Of a stretch of DNA of 64,000 nt, positions 13,242-25,300 are shown one piece after another. The translations under genes and the position numbers were made by a program. Each line of letters begins with the position of its first letter. The first letter of the stretch is position 1. The notes under the pieces are model-generated. The model saw nothing but the letters and a program-made list of their open reading frames with translations, was not told the origin of the DNA and made no database searches. The stretch is from Ulva prolifera (Eukaryota; Chlorophyta; Ulvophyceae; Ulvales; Ulvaceae), in NCBI GenBank assembly GCA_023078555.1, contig CM041201.1:4905713-4969712 (forward strand), in the 5' to 3' direction.

Positions 13242-14590
13242 ATGGCCCATCGTTCCAGGCTTGTCTCAAATGCATTCCTCACTGACCAAAACTCCGCAGA
13301 TAGAATATGGCTGATTGTGCTCAATCATACTGTTCCGGCAATGACGCGGTGGGTGTGGGATCAAGGTACAGTTTACCCCATGAGAACCTGGCACATTTTG
13401 GCGGCATGTAGCCCCTGAAGAGCTTCAATGCCTCTACTGCATAACAGACTGCACTGAAACCGCTTCAAAGATGCGGATCTCTTTAACAAGCCAGTAGTAG
13501 CATGTCAGCTTGCCATGGTACACCAGCCATGATTCTGTATGGTGTAATGCAGCCCACTTCAGGGTGTGTGCGGACGGTGGAGCAGACCGGCTATTCCACC
13601 ATCTTGCGTCCTTTGATGAAGATGATGCTGGCAAAATCGAGCTGCAGAAGCAGTACCGGCCAGACATCATCATTGGCGACCTTGACTCTCTCAGCAATCA
13701 CGTCCAGAAGTTTTATGAGGGCATCGGAGTAGAATGTGTTGATTTGAGAACAGACCAAGATTCAACAGACCTTGACAAGTGCCTGAAGCATGTGAACCAC
13801 AAGATTGAGCAGCACGACTGTGAGTCACGAGACCTAGTGGTAGTTGTTGGTCCGCTTCTGCTCCCTGGCATGCCAAACAATGTCGCTGCAGCATAGGATC
13901 ACCCATCCGTCTGCGCCATTTAGGCCGACATCCAGGTCGAAAGCAGGCAGAGTGGGAATGCAGAATGCCACATATGACCAAATTTGCAGCAAAGGTTGCA
14001 TTGACGCATGTGCCGGAACATCAAGCGGTGTCTAAAGAGTATGGAAGCAGCTGTGCATCTATGCTGTCATGTATCGAGTTACGATTGAAGCATGGGGAGA
14101 CCGGCTGGCTTCTATTTGTTCAGGTGCTATTGGAGGCCGCCTGGACCACACGCTGTCCAATCTTAATTCGCTTTATACACACCCAGGCATGCCAATTGTC
14201 CTTGTCGGGGATGGCAACCTTGTCAGGCTGCTGCCAGAGGGTACGAGCACAATCCAGGTCAACGAGGAGGCTGAGGGCCAGCACTGCGGCGTTGTGCCCC
14301 TAGGTGGACCAGTCACCGTGTCGTCATCTGGTCTGAAGTGGGATATGGGTGCGACTCTGAGGCAGGATCTTGTCCTCGTGGAGTTGAGGCGCGAGGATGG
14401 CCACTGGTTGAACCACTCTGGAATGAACCGAGCATGATTTTATAGCCAGTTCAAGTGGTCATTGCATGCAGATGAGATGGAGCTCAAGTTCAGTGGCATG
14501 ATCAGCACCAGCAACATGATTGCTAGCTCAGAGATAACTCTTACTTGTAGCGCTCCTTGCCTATGGATGACCACGTTGGTAGATGAGTGA
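13242..14590 (+). CDS. TPK1: Thiamine pyrophosphokinase
   Basis: Transfers pyrophosphate from ATP to thiamine to make the cofactor thiamine diphosphate, normally in the cytosol. Four exons, 13242-13365, 13553-13849, 14124-14348 and 14472-14590, join in phase to about 254 residues, the usual size for the family. Motifs in order: IVLNHTVPAMTRWVW, CADGGADRLF, PDIIIGDLDSL, DQDSTDLDKCL, the GAIGGRLDHTLSN block recreated across the second junction, PEGTSTIQV, GLKWDMDEMELKF recreated across the third junction, and MISTSNM near the end. The aspartates of GDLDS and DQDSTDLD are the expected metal and ATP ligands. Reading through the last donor instead would replace the conserved C-terminus with unrelated sequence, so the four-exon model is preferred. 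The ATG at 13242 gives an N-terminus similar to plant enzymes. Confidence 0.93.
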
Positions 14591-15552
14591 AATGATTGAA
14601 GGGGCCATCTGTCTTGAGATCTGATCAACATGCGAAGTAAGAAATGCCAATGTACTGAGCTGCTGAGCGTCTCTGGTGTCGCAAGCACTTTCTATTCTGA
14701 TGGTACACATGTGATAGTCGGACATTCAGCATGGGACTGATACAGGGCCCTGAAGAATGCAGGGACGGGATTAGGATCAAGTAGCAGTGCAAGTAACGCG
14801 GCAGTAGTATTCTGCCCACTGACAAAAGCAAATGGGAACGTATGTCATTGAAAAGCTCAGTAGAATGTCTGGTCTTAGGGCACGAAAGTTCCAGCAACTC
14901 AGTCAGTTGCGATAAGGACTAGACTGTCTGATTGGCTGTCGTGTTGTACGTTCCGCACAGAATAATCTGCAGGAAGCGGGCAGACTTGCTGAGGAAAAGT
15001 AGAATTTACTCAGGTAGCATTTGAAGTAGCACTGCCTACTGTATCTACTCGACTCAATGGGGCTGTAATTGTCACGTTCTGGCTCTCACTGCATTTCAAT
15101 GGGGCCTGACCACATCCGATATATATGCACGACTCACCTTGACCGTGCTGACTGGACACTGTGACGATGTCGTTGCTGACAAACACGGGGAAACCGGCTT
15201 CGCATACAAACCTCGTAGTGAATTGATCTGGCCTGATGGATACGGCTGCCACCTGGATGGAGTATCTTGCTGAAGACTCGATTCTTGACAAGCCATGCCC
15301 AAGCCTACAAAGCTGTCCGAATCGTTTAACCTGCATTTGCGCGCAATTCGACAGCATCAGTACTTGTTCCCATGCTTGATGGCCGTCTTACAGCCATGCC
15401 AGTTGGTTCCACATTGCTATTAGATTAGGCCGGAAAGAGACACACCAGATCACACTCGCAGTCGACTCAAGACTCCCCACGCAAGCTGCAATCCACACAG
15501 GGTTAGCTGGATGTACAAAGCAGCAGAAATGTATGACGCTTCGGCAGCGTCT
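14591..15552. other. Convergent intergenic spacer
   Basis: This is the space between the 3' ends of the pyrophosphokinase and the UVRAG/VPS38-like gene. A minus-strand frame of 115 codons at 15010-15357 has no recognisable motif and no clear splice link. I see no RNA gene or repeat. Confidence 0.45.
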
Positions 15553-18500
15553 TCAGAGTCCAGGCTTCAGTCCTGAAATCCGTGCCGCAGCGACCAGTTT
15601 TTCAAGGTTCTCCAAGAGGAACTGCTGACCATATGGCGTGATGCCATGCTCATGTAGCAGTTGTTGCACATCTGCACCAAGCAAGAAGCATCCCCATGCA
15701 AACTTCTTCAACTTGTCATGCTTGCCCTGGTCCACGTACAGAGGCTGCTCAGTCAGCCTCAGAGCATGACCGTGCTCCTCCTGCAGAACCCCAATTTCAT
15801 CATCAGCAAACTGCGAATCATACTTTACAGCACCTACAAGGCGTGAAACATACAAATCGGACATAGCACTACATAGTGATGCATGAGTCAAGTATAAGGC
15901 CCTAGGTCAAGTGTGCAGCAACTCTGTGGATTCGACGGGCACCTGATGCACATTCTGCAGCCTGGCCTGCATTTCAGGGGCCGCACCTCATATAAGTCCG
16001 GCTCCGCCCCCGCTGGTCGCAGTGTGCGGGGCATGTACTGCTGCACACGGCAGTAGCTTCCCTCCAGCTCGAGCTGATACAGCGGAGGCACGTCAAGGAC
16101 ATGGCCGAGGAACACAACCACCTGGGCAATGTAGCCGTATGCCGTGTTCATGTGGTCCAGCTGCAGAGCACTCGACGTTTCCCACCCTAGCTCACCCAGC
16201 TGCGCCCGGCGAGCGACATCGGGGGCACACTGCAGGCCCATGATCGTCATGACGGGCGTCAGCTTTGACACCAAGCCATCCTCACAATGTGTGTGTATTT
16301 GGAGCCCTGCACACTAGGATGGCTGTCTGCCCCCTTCCTTGTCGATGATATCGGTGCAGGCATTTATAGGGCATTCATAATCACCAACGGAAAACAGGCA
16401 ATCTGTGGCATGTGCATGTCATACAGCCAGAGCGCAGTGTGCTGGCCGGGGCCGTTCCACACAAGGCGACGTCTGCACAGGTGTACAGTTGTGCTATGAA
16501 GATTATGAGCCATGCTGCTGACATTTCGGCAAAGTTGCCTTCATGAAGATAGCCAACTGTACTTGGTCGAGACGTGGACTGGGCATGAAGCCACTAACCT
16601 GGATCTGCAGTGGAAGTGGGTCCACCTGCGATGGGTGCTGCGGACGTGATATTGGTGCCGCTGCTTCGACTGTGGCCAGGTGCTGAGGAATTCCAGCTCC
16701 TTGTCCTGTTGTGGCGGCGGCATGGATCGCGCAGTAGCTTTTGGTGCATCCACAGATCTTGCATTTCGTTGAGAACACCACCAGCGTATCGCACGACAGC
16801 CTGCAAAACGCCGGCATGTGCAGACACTCATGCTGTGAGCATCACAGATGCCATCGGCGCAGTCACCCCGGTACGCATACGTGTTCATTTGATGCGATTC
16901 ATGCTGGCACAACACAATTGGCAGTGGCTTGCAGAGAAGATGCAAAGTTGTAGCTGCAGTGCAGCTGCAGAGCACTGTGCAGAGCAATCTGACATGTTTG
17001 TAATGGCTTACGCTGGCCTGCTCGAGTGCAGGGAGGGGGCAATTGGGGGGCATGGAAGAATTCGCAAGGTTCCTGACCTGGTCTACTGCGTACAAGAACA
17101 CGACATTCACAGCATGTTCAAACACACCAAGCTATGTTTCAGTCACTACACAGTTGCGGCTCCATCAAGTGGTCATGACAGGCATATGTCACGCTTTGAA
17201 AGCAGACCTGTGGTTGAAGCCTGAAGTGGTGAAACAGAGAGATCACAAGCTGATGTCGGCGTGTCACCAGCAGCCCATGCGTGTGCCTCCATGTGTGAAG
17301 CAAATCTGGATAGCACAGCCGCTGCTCCTTGGCCTGTTGTAGACAGGCAGCAAGCGGACCTCCTGACCCGCATGCCTGCTGTAGCCGCTCTTGCTGCTCC
17401 AGCATTCGCTGCTTGCGCGCTGCTGCTGTCTGGCGTGCAATTGTGGTGCGCCTGGCAATATCATCGTTCCTCAATCGCAGCTGCACAGGCGCACATGCTG
17501 TTTCATGCAGCCAGCACAGCAGGGCGGGCCCCAGCAGCTGTGGATGCAGATCAGCACCGTGGAGGCACAGGTGATTTTCAGTGACCTCAGGCAACATGGC
17601 ATATGTCAGTAGCGCAGAATGCGTGCACCGTGGAGATCACCAAGCCTTGGCTACAGTGTATGCTGCTGTGAAACCGAACAGGCAAACCAAGGAGTAGCCC
17701 AGGGCGCAAGAGCGCGCAATCCACTGAGGTATATACTGAATACAAGCACCGCTGCTATGCATATAAGCAGATCACTACCTGCTGTGTCTTAACTTGAAGC
17801 TGCTTTACCTGCGCTTCCAGGTCCAGTGCGGCTCGGCAAGTGTGTACAGCATCAGCCACTCGGCCTTTCAGGGCGGCGGCACGTGCAAGCACCTGCCGTT
17901 TTGCACCGACCAGCTCGGCAACTTCCCGCACAGCAAACGCAACATACTGCATAGCTGGCATGCTGTGCTGCCCGGCTGCCATCTTCACCGAGCTGTGTTT
18001 ACGGCTGACAACAGTAGATCGGGTGTCAGAGCCGGCTGTGCTTGCGGAGGACGTGCTGAGGGCGGTACTTCTACCACGTGACACCGAGTGCAGCGCCGTG
18101 CTGGCGCGTGTGAGGCCTACTTCTTGAGCTCTGGTTGTGTAAGTGGGGGGATGCAGCCCGGGCGCGGAGTCAAAAGAGCGTTGGCGCCTGTGAGGGAAGG
18201 CTGACCCAGAAGTCTGTTGGCTGCATGGCGTGCAGTCAGATGCACCCGTGGCACAGATTTCGCGAACAGAAGACGAAGACGTGTTGCGGGGCAGCTGACG
18301 TGCCTGCGGCTGGCGAACAGGTGGCAGTGGGAATGGGAAGAGAGTATTCACAATTGCATCAACTAGACCGCCTGTGAAGCCATTAGATGTCGATTGGAGA
18401 TGTGCCCGCCATTCCTGCACACATTCAGCACCAGATGTAGCGGTCCATGCAGTGGGCCGTTGTGGCTTGCTTTTGTGTAATTGCATCACAGTGGAAATCT

Positions 18501-19896
18501 AGAGGAATTGCAGCGGCATAACATCGGAAACATACCTGTTTGGACGACTGATTGTCAGCCAAGAACTCTTGCAAAGCGGTTTCTGTCAGTGGCGGGTGCA
18601 GCAGCAACGCCTGCTGCTGGTACAATTTGCCTTGTTGCTGTTGATTAGTAACAACTACAGGGCTGCTACAAACTCCCAACATGACACACTTTGCAGGACA
18701 AGCGTGGCAAGCAAGCGTGCGCGAGAAGCTGTGCGGCACCGCTGTGACGTTGTCATTCAAGTCTATCACTGTATCCACTAGCACCATTGCAGATGAATTT
18801 TCGTTGATCTGCAGCTGCCAGTGACAAATGCGAGATGCTTCGCCTCCTACTGGAATTGTTCCACGAGGAAGCTGGGCCTCTTCCAAAGCAGAGGGAGCGC
18901 CTGAGTCGTCGCAGTTTGCTTCTTGCTGCATTGGTACTGTTATGACAGCGAGCTGAAGCTGGACGTGCGACATGAGTACTTCCAAGGACACAGAGACGTG
19001 CTTTTGCTCAGGACGCTGCACACTGGGATGCCTCGATAAAGCAGAACCAGGACAGGGGGCCGGCAGCTGCTTGTCACTCAGGCATCTGCTTTCTCGGATG
19101 GTGGCAAGTCCAGGCCCCCTCAGTCCTGCCAGCGACGCTGCATCTGCATCTGGGCTGTGTCTTTTCTGATGACAGGTATACTGGCTGCTGGACCCATAGC
19201 TGTCTAGTGCCAGATCTTGCATACAATTGACCGGAATACGCCCGGAATCATGGACTGTGCAGCACCAATGCACTGGAAGCCCATGCGGCGCGCGCTCCTT
19301 GACCCAACTTTTGCATGACGCATTGTCACATCGTGGGCGACCCCCTGGGAAGAACGGTACATGCTCCGCACAAACTCTGCACTTCCCCAGACATCTTGGT
19401 GCACTGGTGGCTCCATTCAAGGCTGATGGCTGATGATCCTCTGTACTGTCGTGAGACAAGAGGACCAGCCGGAAAGCCGAACGTTCCCACATCTGATGTC
19501 GTGTCGAATGCTGAGATACCACACATATGGCCTGTTCAATACTCGAGAACACGGGGCTGATGTCTGAGCCCTGCAAGCGCAACAACGCTATGCGATCAAT
19601 GTACAACGCCATCATCTGGTCCAACCCGTCAGGAGTTTTTCGGAGGGCCATACCTGTGTGCTTGCATGCAGGAGAACGGGAGGACTGTGTTGTGGAATAG
19701 GAGGTAGTGAAAACAGGGCTAGCTTCAGGGCGTCATGACCTTCATGTAGAGGTGGAATACAGCGAAATGCCACTTGTTTGACGTGCCGTAACCGTCGGCG
19801 AGGAGCCTGAAGAACAGCATTGGTGATGTATTGTCTGACATACGCGCTCCACTGTAGTGTATTCCGAGAGCGCACCCACAATGGACCTTCCGTCAT
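15553..19896 (-). CDS. UVRAG: UVRAG/VPS38-like subunit of the class III PI3-kinase complex
   Basis: Family members partner Beclin-1/ATG6 and VPS34 in endosomal sorting and autophagy. Exons supported on the minus strand: 19896-19654, 19570-18536, 18414-17779, then less certain ones near 17,595-17,200, 16,275-15,890 and 15,840-15,553. The N-terminus carries the typical basic block RRLRHVKQVAFR, followed by a C2-like region (HQMWERSAFRLVLLS). Next come a long Ser/Gln-rich linker, coiled coil (around KRQVLARAAALKGRV and RKQRMLEQQERLQQA), then the C-terminal domain: TAYGYIAQVVVFLGHVLDVPPLYQL, and KKFAWGCFLLGADVQQLLHEHG with ENLEKLVAA. Order and spacing match UVRAG/VPS38 rather than ATG14, because the C2-like part precedes the coil. 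A cysteine cluster (CRVC...CDNASC) inside the second exon is not typical of the family. The exon borders from 17.6 to 15.9 kb are provisional. Confidence 0.75.
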
Positions 19897-20402
19897 CTTC
19901 GTTAACCGTCACGATCTGGTGGGCCCATATTCAGCATGTGTGCGGCATACAGCATGTTCACATGATCATGTTCTGCCCGACAAGTGCGCCATGCCCACAG
20001 CGAATGCAGAATCGGAGGCAACCCAGCGATGGTAAGAGTGAACGAAGACTCCATATTAGCAGCCGATGAGAGCGACTTTGACATGATTCAAGGCATCTAC
20101 ACCGGACGCGCGCAATGCTCCATCATCTGACACTAACACGCATCGCCTGGACGAGCCGCTACGAACTAACACGGGAGGAATGTAAGATATGTGGGAGTAG
20201 TGCTGACCCGCTGGAGCGATTTTTGGCTCCTTAGGACCGACCTTTCACCTCCCCAAAACCGTCACTTCGCGATTCCTCAGGCTCCCTCAGCCACGCCACT
20301 TGCAGCACAGAGTTCCTGACAAGCGCTTGGAACAAACCAAAAACACAGTGACGACCTAAGCCCTCTCCATCGACAAAAATATGAACTCCCAGATGCATGT
20401 CA
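19897..20402. other. Spacer between UVRAG-like start and NUP35 end
   Basis: A minus-strand frame at 19902-20084 could add an upstream exon or leader to the UVRAG-like gene, but it has no family similarity. Nothing else is recognisable. Confidence 0.4.
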
Positions 20403-21426
20403 TTACAATGTCCAATAATACATGCCTATGTTCCCGCCAAGGAAGATACAGATGGCTAGGGCGGCGACCCACAGATTGCACTCTGAACGCAGATATGCCC
20501 GCCGAATGCAGGCACCACTGCAGCGGTGAACCAATGTTCCTGTCTACTTTCCGCCAGCGTCTCCTCACGAGCCAAAAACCACGTCTGCCAGCTTTTGCGT
20601 CCATGTGCGCGGTAGTAGCTGTGGCACTGGAACATGCTGCACAACCAGTTTCATTTGTCAGTATGAAAATTTGATATCGAGTATGGATGTTCATGGCGCG
20701 AAGTCAAAACATGCAGCCTTTTTCGGTCAGTGAACACGATGGCACATAGATTCTAGATGTTTGATGGTTGCATCAGGCCCAACGCCGTCGCACTTACCTT
20801 CCCCGCTGTCGTCGCCAACGCAAATTTTCGTTCTGGAACAGTTATGCCCATGCCCTTTGATTCCCACACACCCCCGTCCTGCTGCTGCAGAAATCGCCTG
20901 TCCTCTGGGGATGGAGGCTGCACCCCGATCATCATGGGGACAGCCCCCATTCGCTGTCCATTCTTCTTCAGTGCCCGTTGAGCCCCGAGATTGGTCTCGA
21001 ACCGTATGAACATCCAATTGCAACTACTCGCCGGTGGATACCGCCAGTTGTCAATGTTCCCACAGCTCTGGAACTCCTGTAACACAGATGATACTGCATG
21101 GCCATCTGTGAGGAACCCAAATACTATTACCCAAGTATCTTCATACGCTGGGGCCTCCTGATTGCTCAACACTGAGATGGTTGTGATGTGGGTGCGCTCT
21201 GCAGGCATCAAGTAATTCAATACAGAACGGGCTGTAAGCATCAAATGCTGTAACTGTTCCATTGTAACTGGCTCCTACCTGGATCTGGCTCATACATGCT
21301 TGCCGCTGGGGGAGCCACTGCCACTTTGGGCTCCGGTCTAGGAGTTGGGCTGCCTCCCATTCGAAAGTCATGATCTTGTGATGGGTTGAAGATGGGGCGT
21401 AGTGACGTGGGAGGCGCGACGTCCAT
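20403..21426 (-). CDS. NUP35: Nucleoporin NUP35/NUP53 (RRM_NUP35 domain)
   Basis: Structural nucleoporin of the inner ring of the nuclear pore. Exon 1 is 21426-21279 and exon 2 is 21198-20798, joined in phase 1. The N-terminus is Pro-rich (NPSQDHDFRMGGSPTPRP); the RRM-like domain follows with DTWVIVFGF, VLQEFQSCGNIDNW, NWMFIRFETNLGAQRAL, KKNGQRMG and MMIGVQPP, a close match to the NUP35 fold used for dimerisation. Exon 2 ends at a strong GTAAGT donor in phase 0, so a further exon must follow. The best candidate is 20480-20403, preceded by AG, phase 0, encoding a strongly hydrophobic C-terminus (LWVAALAICIFLGG). A membrane-binding C-terminal helix is known in this family, but this one is longer and more hydrophobic than usual, so the last exon is tentative. 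The domain assignment is firm. Confidence 0.8.
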
Positions 21427-22306
21427 GTTTATCTACTGGAAACTGTGTTGACGGACCGCAACAACGTCAACTCAATGATGTCCCCCAAATGACACACGAA
21501 GCCGTGTACCTCCAAACGCACCGAACAGCCTGTTTAAAGCACACTGATCGCACCGCTGAGTTCACTGGGGCAATGCCTGAATGATCAAGCCCAGCGCATC
21601 GACGCGTAAACCACCACTGCGAATCCTGGCAGACACTTGCACTTCCCCTAGAAATGATGTCGCGCTGATCGCGATGCATCAATCAACAGCCCGTGCAAGC
21701 GGCAGCCTGCCGTGTGCAGGTCCGCGCGGCAGAGCTGTGCACAGCTGTGTCGTGGGTGCTTAAAGCTTTGCATGCCTTTCGCGATACATCAAATGCCCCG
21801 GCCGAACCTGTCTCTCAACAACATCGCACCGGGCGAGATGAAATCGCAAACTGATCAGAGCCATTCAATGCAAGGCTGCCCGGGGAACTAATGTTGCGGC
21901 ATCTCACTCAACTGGCGCCGATCTTGATGGGCATGGACATTTGTGAATTCAAACTTGGCCCCATAAGGAAATGTCGGTTGCAAAGAGGTTGCGCTACCAA
22001 TTGCAACTAGTGACTGTACTTTCATGTTTATGGGATGCAATGGCATTGCAGTGAGCTATGGGTGCGTCCGCTGTGCTCACATCGGAAGGGCAAGACTGCT
22101 CGAGTGAGCTCAGTGCAAGCATGAGATGATCACACACGATGGCACATTATATGGTGATACTACCATGCAAGCACGAGGCTAGATTCTGCAGCGATACAGG
22201 CAGGATCGGATTGGACCAGCTGCCAGGCAAGCCCTGCCACACCATGATGACAATGATGGCTCGACACGTGGTGGTCTGAAGCGAGCAGAACCGCACATTT
22301 CGGGAC
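21427..22306. promoter_or_regulatory. Divergent spacer NUP35 / SFI1-like
   Basis: About 880 bases lie between two divergent start codons. Only short shadow frames are present. It presumably contains both promoters; no individual element is convincing. Confidence 0.35.
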
Positions 22307-25300
22307 ATGGATGGCAAAGCCTCGCCTGATGTCTGTGCACAGCCCGACAACGCTGGCAGCTGCATTGACACAGATACAGCAGTGCCACAGCCTCTTGCCT
22401 ACCCTGGTGTACAGCCCAGCCAAAATCCTCGCACAAGCACGACCCTGGTAATATTCTTTATGCTTGATCACGGGGTACCCAAATGTGGCATAGCTAATGC
22501 TGCCACCGGTTTACCTGTTTGCCTCTTGTCTGCAGGGCATTGCAGCAGATGCCATTACCTCAGTTGCACCGCTAGTTGAGCGATCGCCTCTCCAGAGCAG
22601 GAAGCATCTACACCAGAAGGCCAATGCAGTGCCACTGCCATCTGATCCAGGTACTTTCGAGTTTCCGCAACCAGAACTGCGCTCCAGACTATCTGCGCAC
22701 GAACTAGAATGTCCTCTCGATGTATGGACGCCGCTGAAGCAACCTTTAGCCGGCCCCCGAAATTCCCAAGCTCTTTCTGATGGTGTTCGTGAGGGACGGC
22801 AGCAGAGTTTATGTCCACCTTTCCGTTGTTCGCCAGCAGTGACTGGTGTGGAGCCGACTCCGCAAGAATTGCTGGCTGTGAGGAAGGCTGCAGGAGAGCA
22901 ATATGCCAAAACTGTACTGTTGACATCAACAACTCCGAAATCACATGCTCTTGGCCAATTCGTGCACACTGGTCAACATCTCCACAGTGCACAAGGAAAC
23001 GACCTACCTTTGCCTCATCGTCATCATGGAACATCAGCAAGAGTCACTGAAGCATACAGGCCTGACCCTGCCCAATGTCTTCTAGAAGGCCCAGATAGCC
23101 CCTGTCTGCTGCAGCGGACTGGTCCTCCCTTGCCACGACCGGGTGCATCACAGGACCTGAGATTGCACGTTCATTGTGGAGAATCTCTCAGATCCAGGCG
23201 TCCGCAAAGTGCTGCAGCTCAACGTTTGAGGACATTTGACCTAGAAAAGCGGGCAAATGCAAGCCGCGCCGCATCATTTGGGCACATTTCTCACAGTCTC
23301 CTGTCCCCCTCAGCCTCCCCTGATGAGCTCCTCCAAAAGCACAGAGTGCCACAATCACATCGCAGTAGCATTGCAATGCCACATATTGCACCTGCGAGTA
23401 GTTCTCTGGTGTCACAGAGCCGTGTCCTCCATCGACAAGGCAGTGAATCTGATTCGCAGCTATTGCGAATGCCAGCAGCTGCAGAGATACGAGGATTGAG
23501 CCCGCCAGCTAATCAGTGCTCAAGATCGGTCACAGAGCGGTTGATAAGCGCAGCAGAGATTGAAATGAGCATCCGAAAGCTGCGCCATGACCGCTCGCCT
23601 GACCGTGTGCATCCTGCTGCCGATGAGGGTAATCATGGCATGTCTACTGCAGGCATGCCAGCCCCTGAGCGTGAATGTCACCACTATCAGTCCAGCACGG
23701 AGGAGAGCAGACCACTTGCAGAGGAGGAGAGAAGTCAAGAGGTGTCTCTTCGAGGGGGGATACCTGATGGTGAGGCAGAGCTAGGTTGCTCTACTGATGG
23801 CAGTTTCAGCACAGGTGTAGGCAGCGGAGATCGCTCACCACCTTTCAAGGATCAGGCAAGCCACAGAGATACCCCAGATTGTGGATGCAGTTTGAGTGCA
23901 CGAGCGCTAGACGCAGCCCAGGAGCTCTGTGCAGCCCAAAGGCCCGCGCCACATTCTGAGTGCACTGTCAGAAATAATGCAGCTCGGATTAAAAGCAGTC
24001 CCGCTCCCGTTGAGATATGCCCCGATTCGTCGGACTCTACTCCTCATCGGCTCTCAATTGTTGAAGCTTACTCCAGGTTGGGAGTCTCCTGTCCTGGAGA
24101 CGAGGCCCCAGCACTGCAGCCCTGGGATGTGAACGCATGGAAATCAGCATGGAAAGCGTCCAGCGTGAGTGGCGTGGGACGGGCTGGCCTGTGGACCCTG
24201 GAGGCTATCAGCTGTATTGTCTGGGATAGGTGCGCTGTGTGAAAGTCATCGTCACACAACACGGCGTTTGTGTGCTTGCTCCATCAAGCATGCTTTCCTG
24301 AATCTTTGCCGCCGAACTTCTGTTGAAGGGGTTATATTCCAAATCCAGAGCCATCATACACGTTCGTGGCCAGAACTGCGATATATTTCAACATCAGCCA
24401 CCCTGAGCAGAGCATCCAATCTTCATCTAAATCAGCTTGCCGGCCTGCCTCAGCGCCTGCACATATAGGTGCACTGGGCACATTCTAGACTTCCAGCCCC
24501 TGATGCATAAATACCCCATGCAGGCGGGAAGCTTTCAGGGAACAACGGCAGCCTATGTTACAACGTTTGCAGGAGCTGCAGCGGGACCTTCAACAGGAGC
24601 TACGCACAGTCACATCTGCTCAAGTGACGATACCTTCGCGCAAGAAACCTGGCAATGCTTGGAACAAGGAATCTCAGCAACGCCAGTGGTTGGGAAGCTC
24701 TCTGAGCCCTACCAGTGTGAACAGGGTAGGTAAGGTATGTGCAATGATACCCCATTAATGATGAGACCGTGACATCACATCGCTTTGTTAGTTGTTTTTA
24801 CTGCTGCCTTCTTCCTTTCTCCTGCAATCTGATTGTTAAGAGGCCTGATGACCTGAGCTAGAGATCTAGTGACACCGACGTGCTGACTCTATGCAGAGGC
24901 AGGCGAAAGATGTAAGTCTTGACCTGGACGCATGCTGCAGGCACCTAGCAAGCGTATGTCAAAGCAGAAACAGTGTGGCAAAATCCTGGAGGCAGTTGAG
25001 GAGTCTGAGTTCAAACGAAAGCTTCTCGCCGAGCTCATTCAAAAGATCAGCGTGGGCCTGTGCTTTAGTGCCCTACGCCATGCGGCTCAGGAAGCCAAGC
25101 TCATCAAATCCATCCTACAGCATGTCGATGGATCGCGGAGGTTGGTGCGTATGCAGATAGCCCTCATGGGTTGGAGAGACATAATCTTGCATAGAGCGCT
25201 TCAGGAGGCGCATGCACTCGACCGTTGTGAGCAAAGGCGGTTAAGACTGTTGCAGCAAGGTGTGACCATATGCCGCCAATGCATGAGTCATGCACAAAAT

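Noticed and set aside
16503-17125. Additional exon(s) of the UVRAG-like gene
   Set aside because: Two open minus-strand frames are present but have no family similarity, and the coiled coil can connect to the C-terminal domain without them. They remain possible but unsupported.
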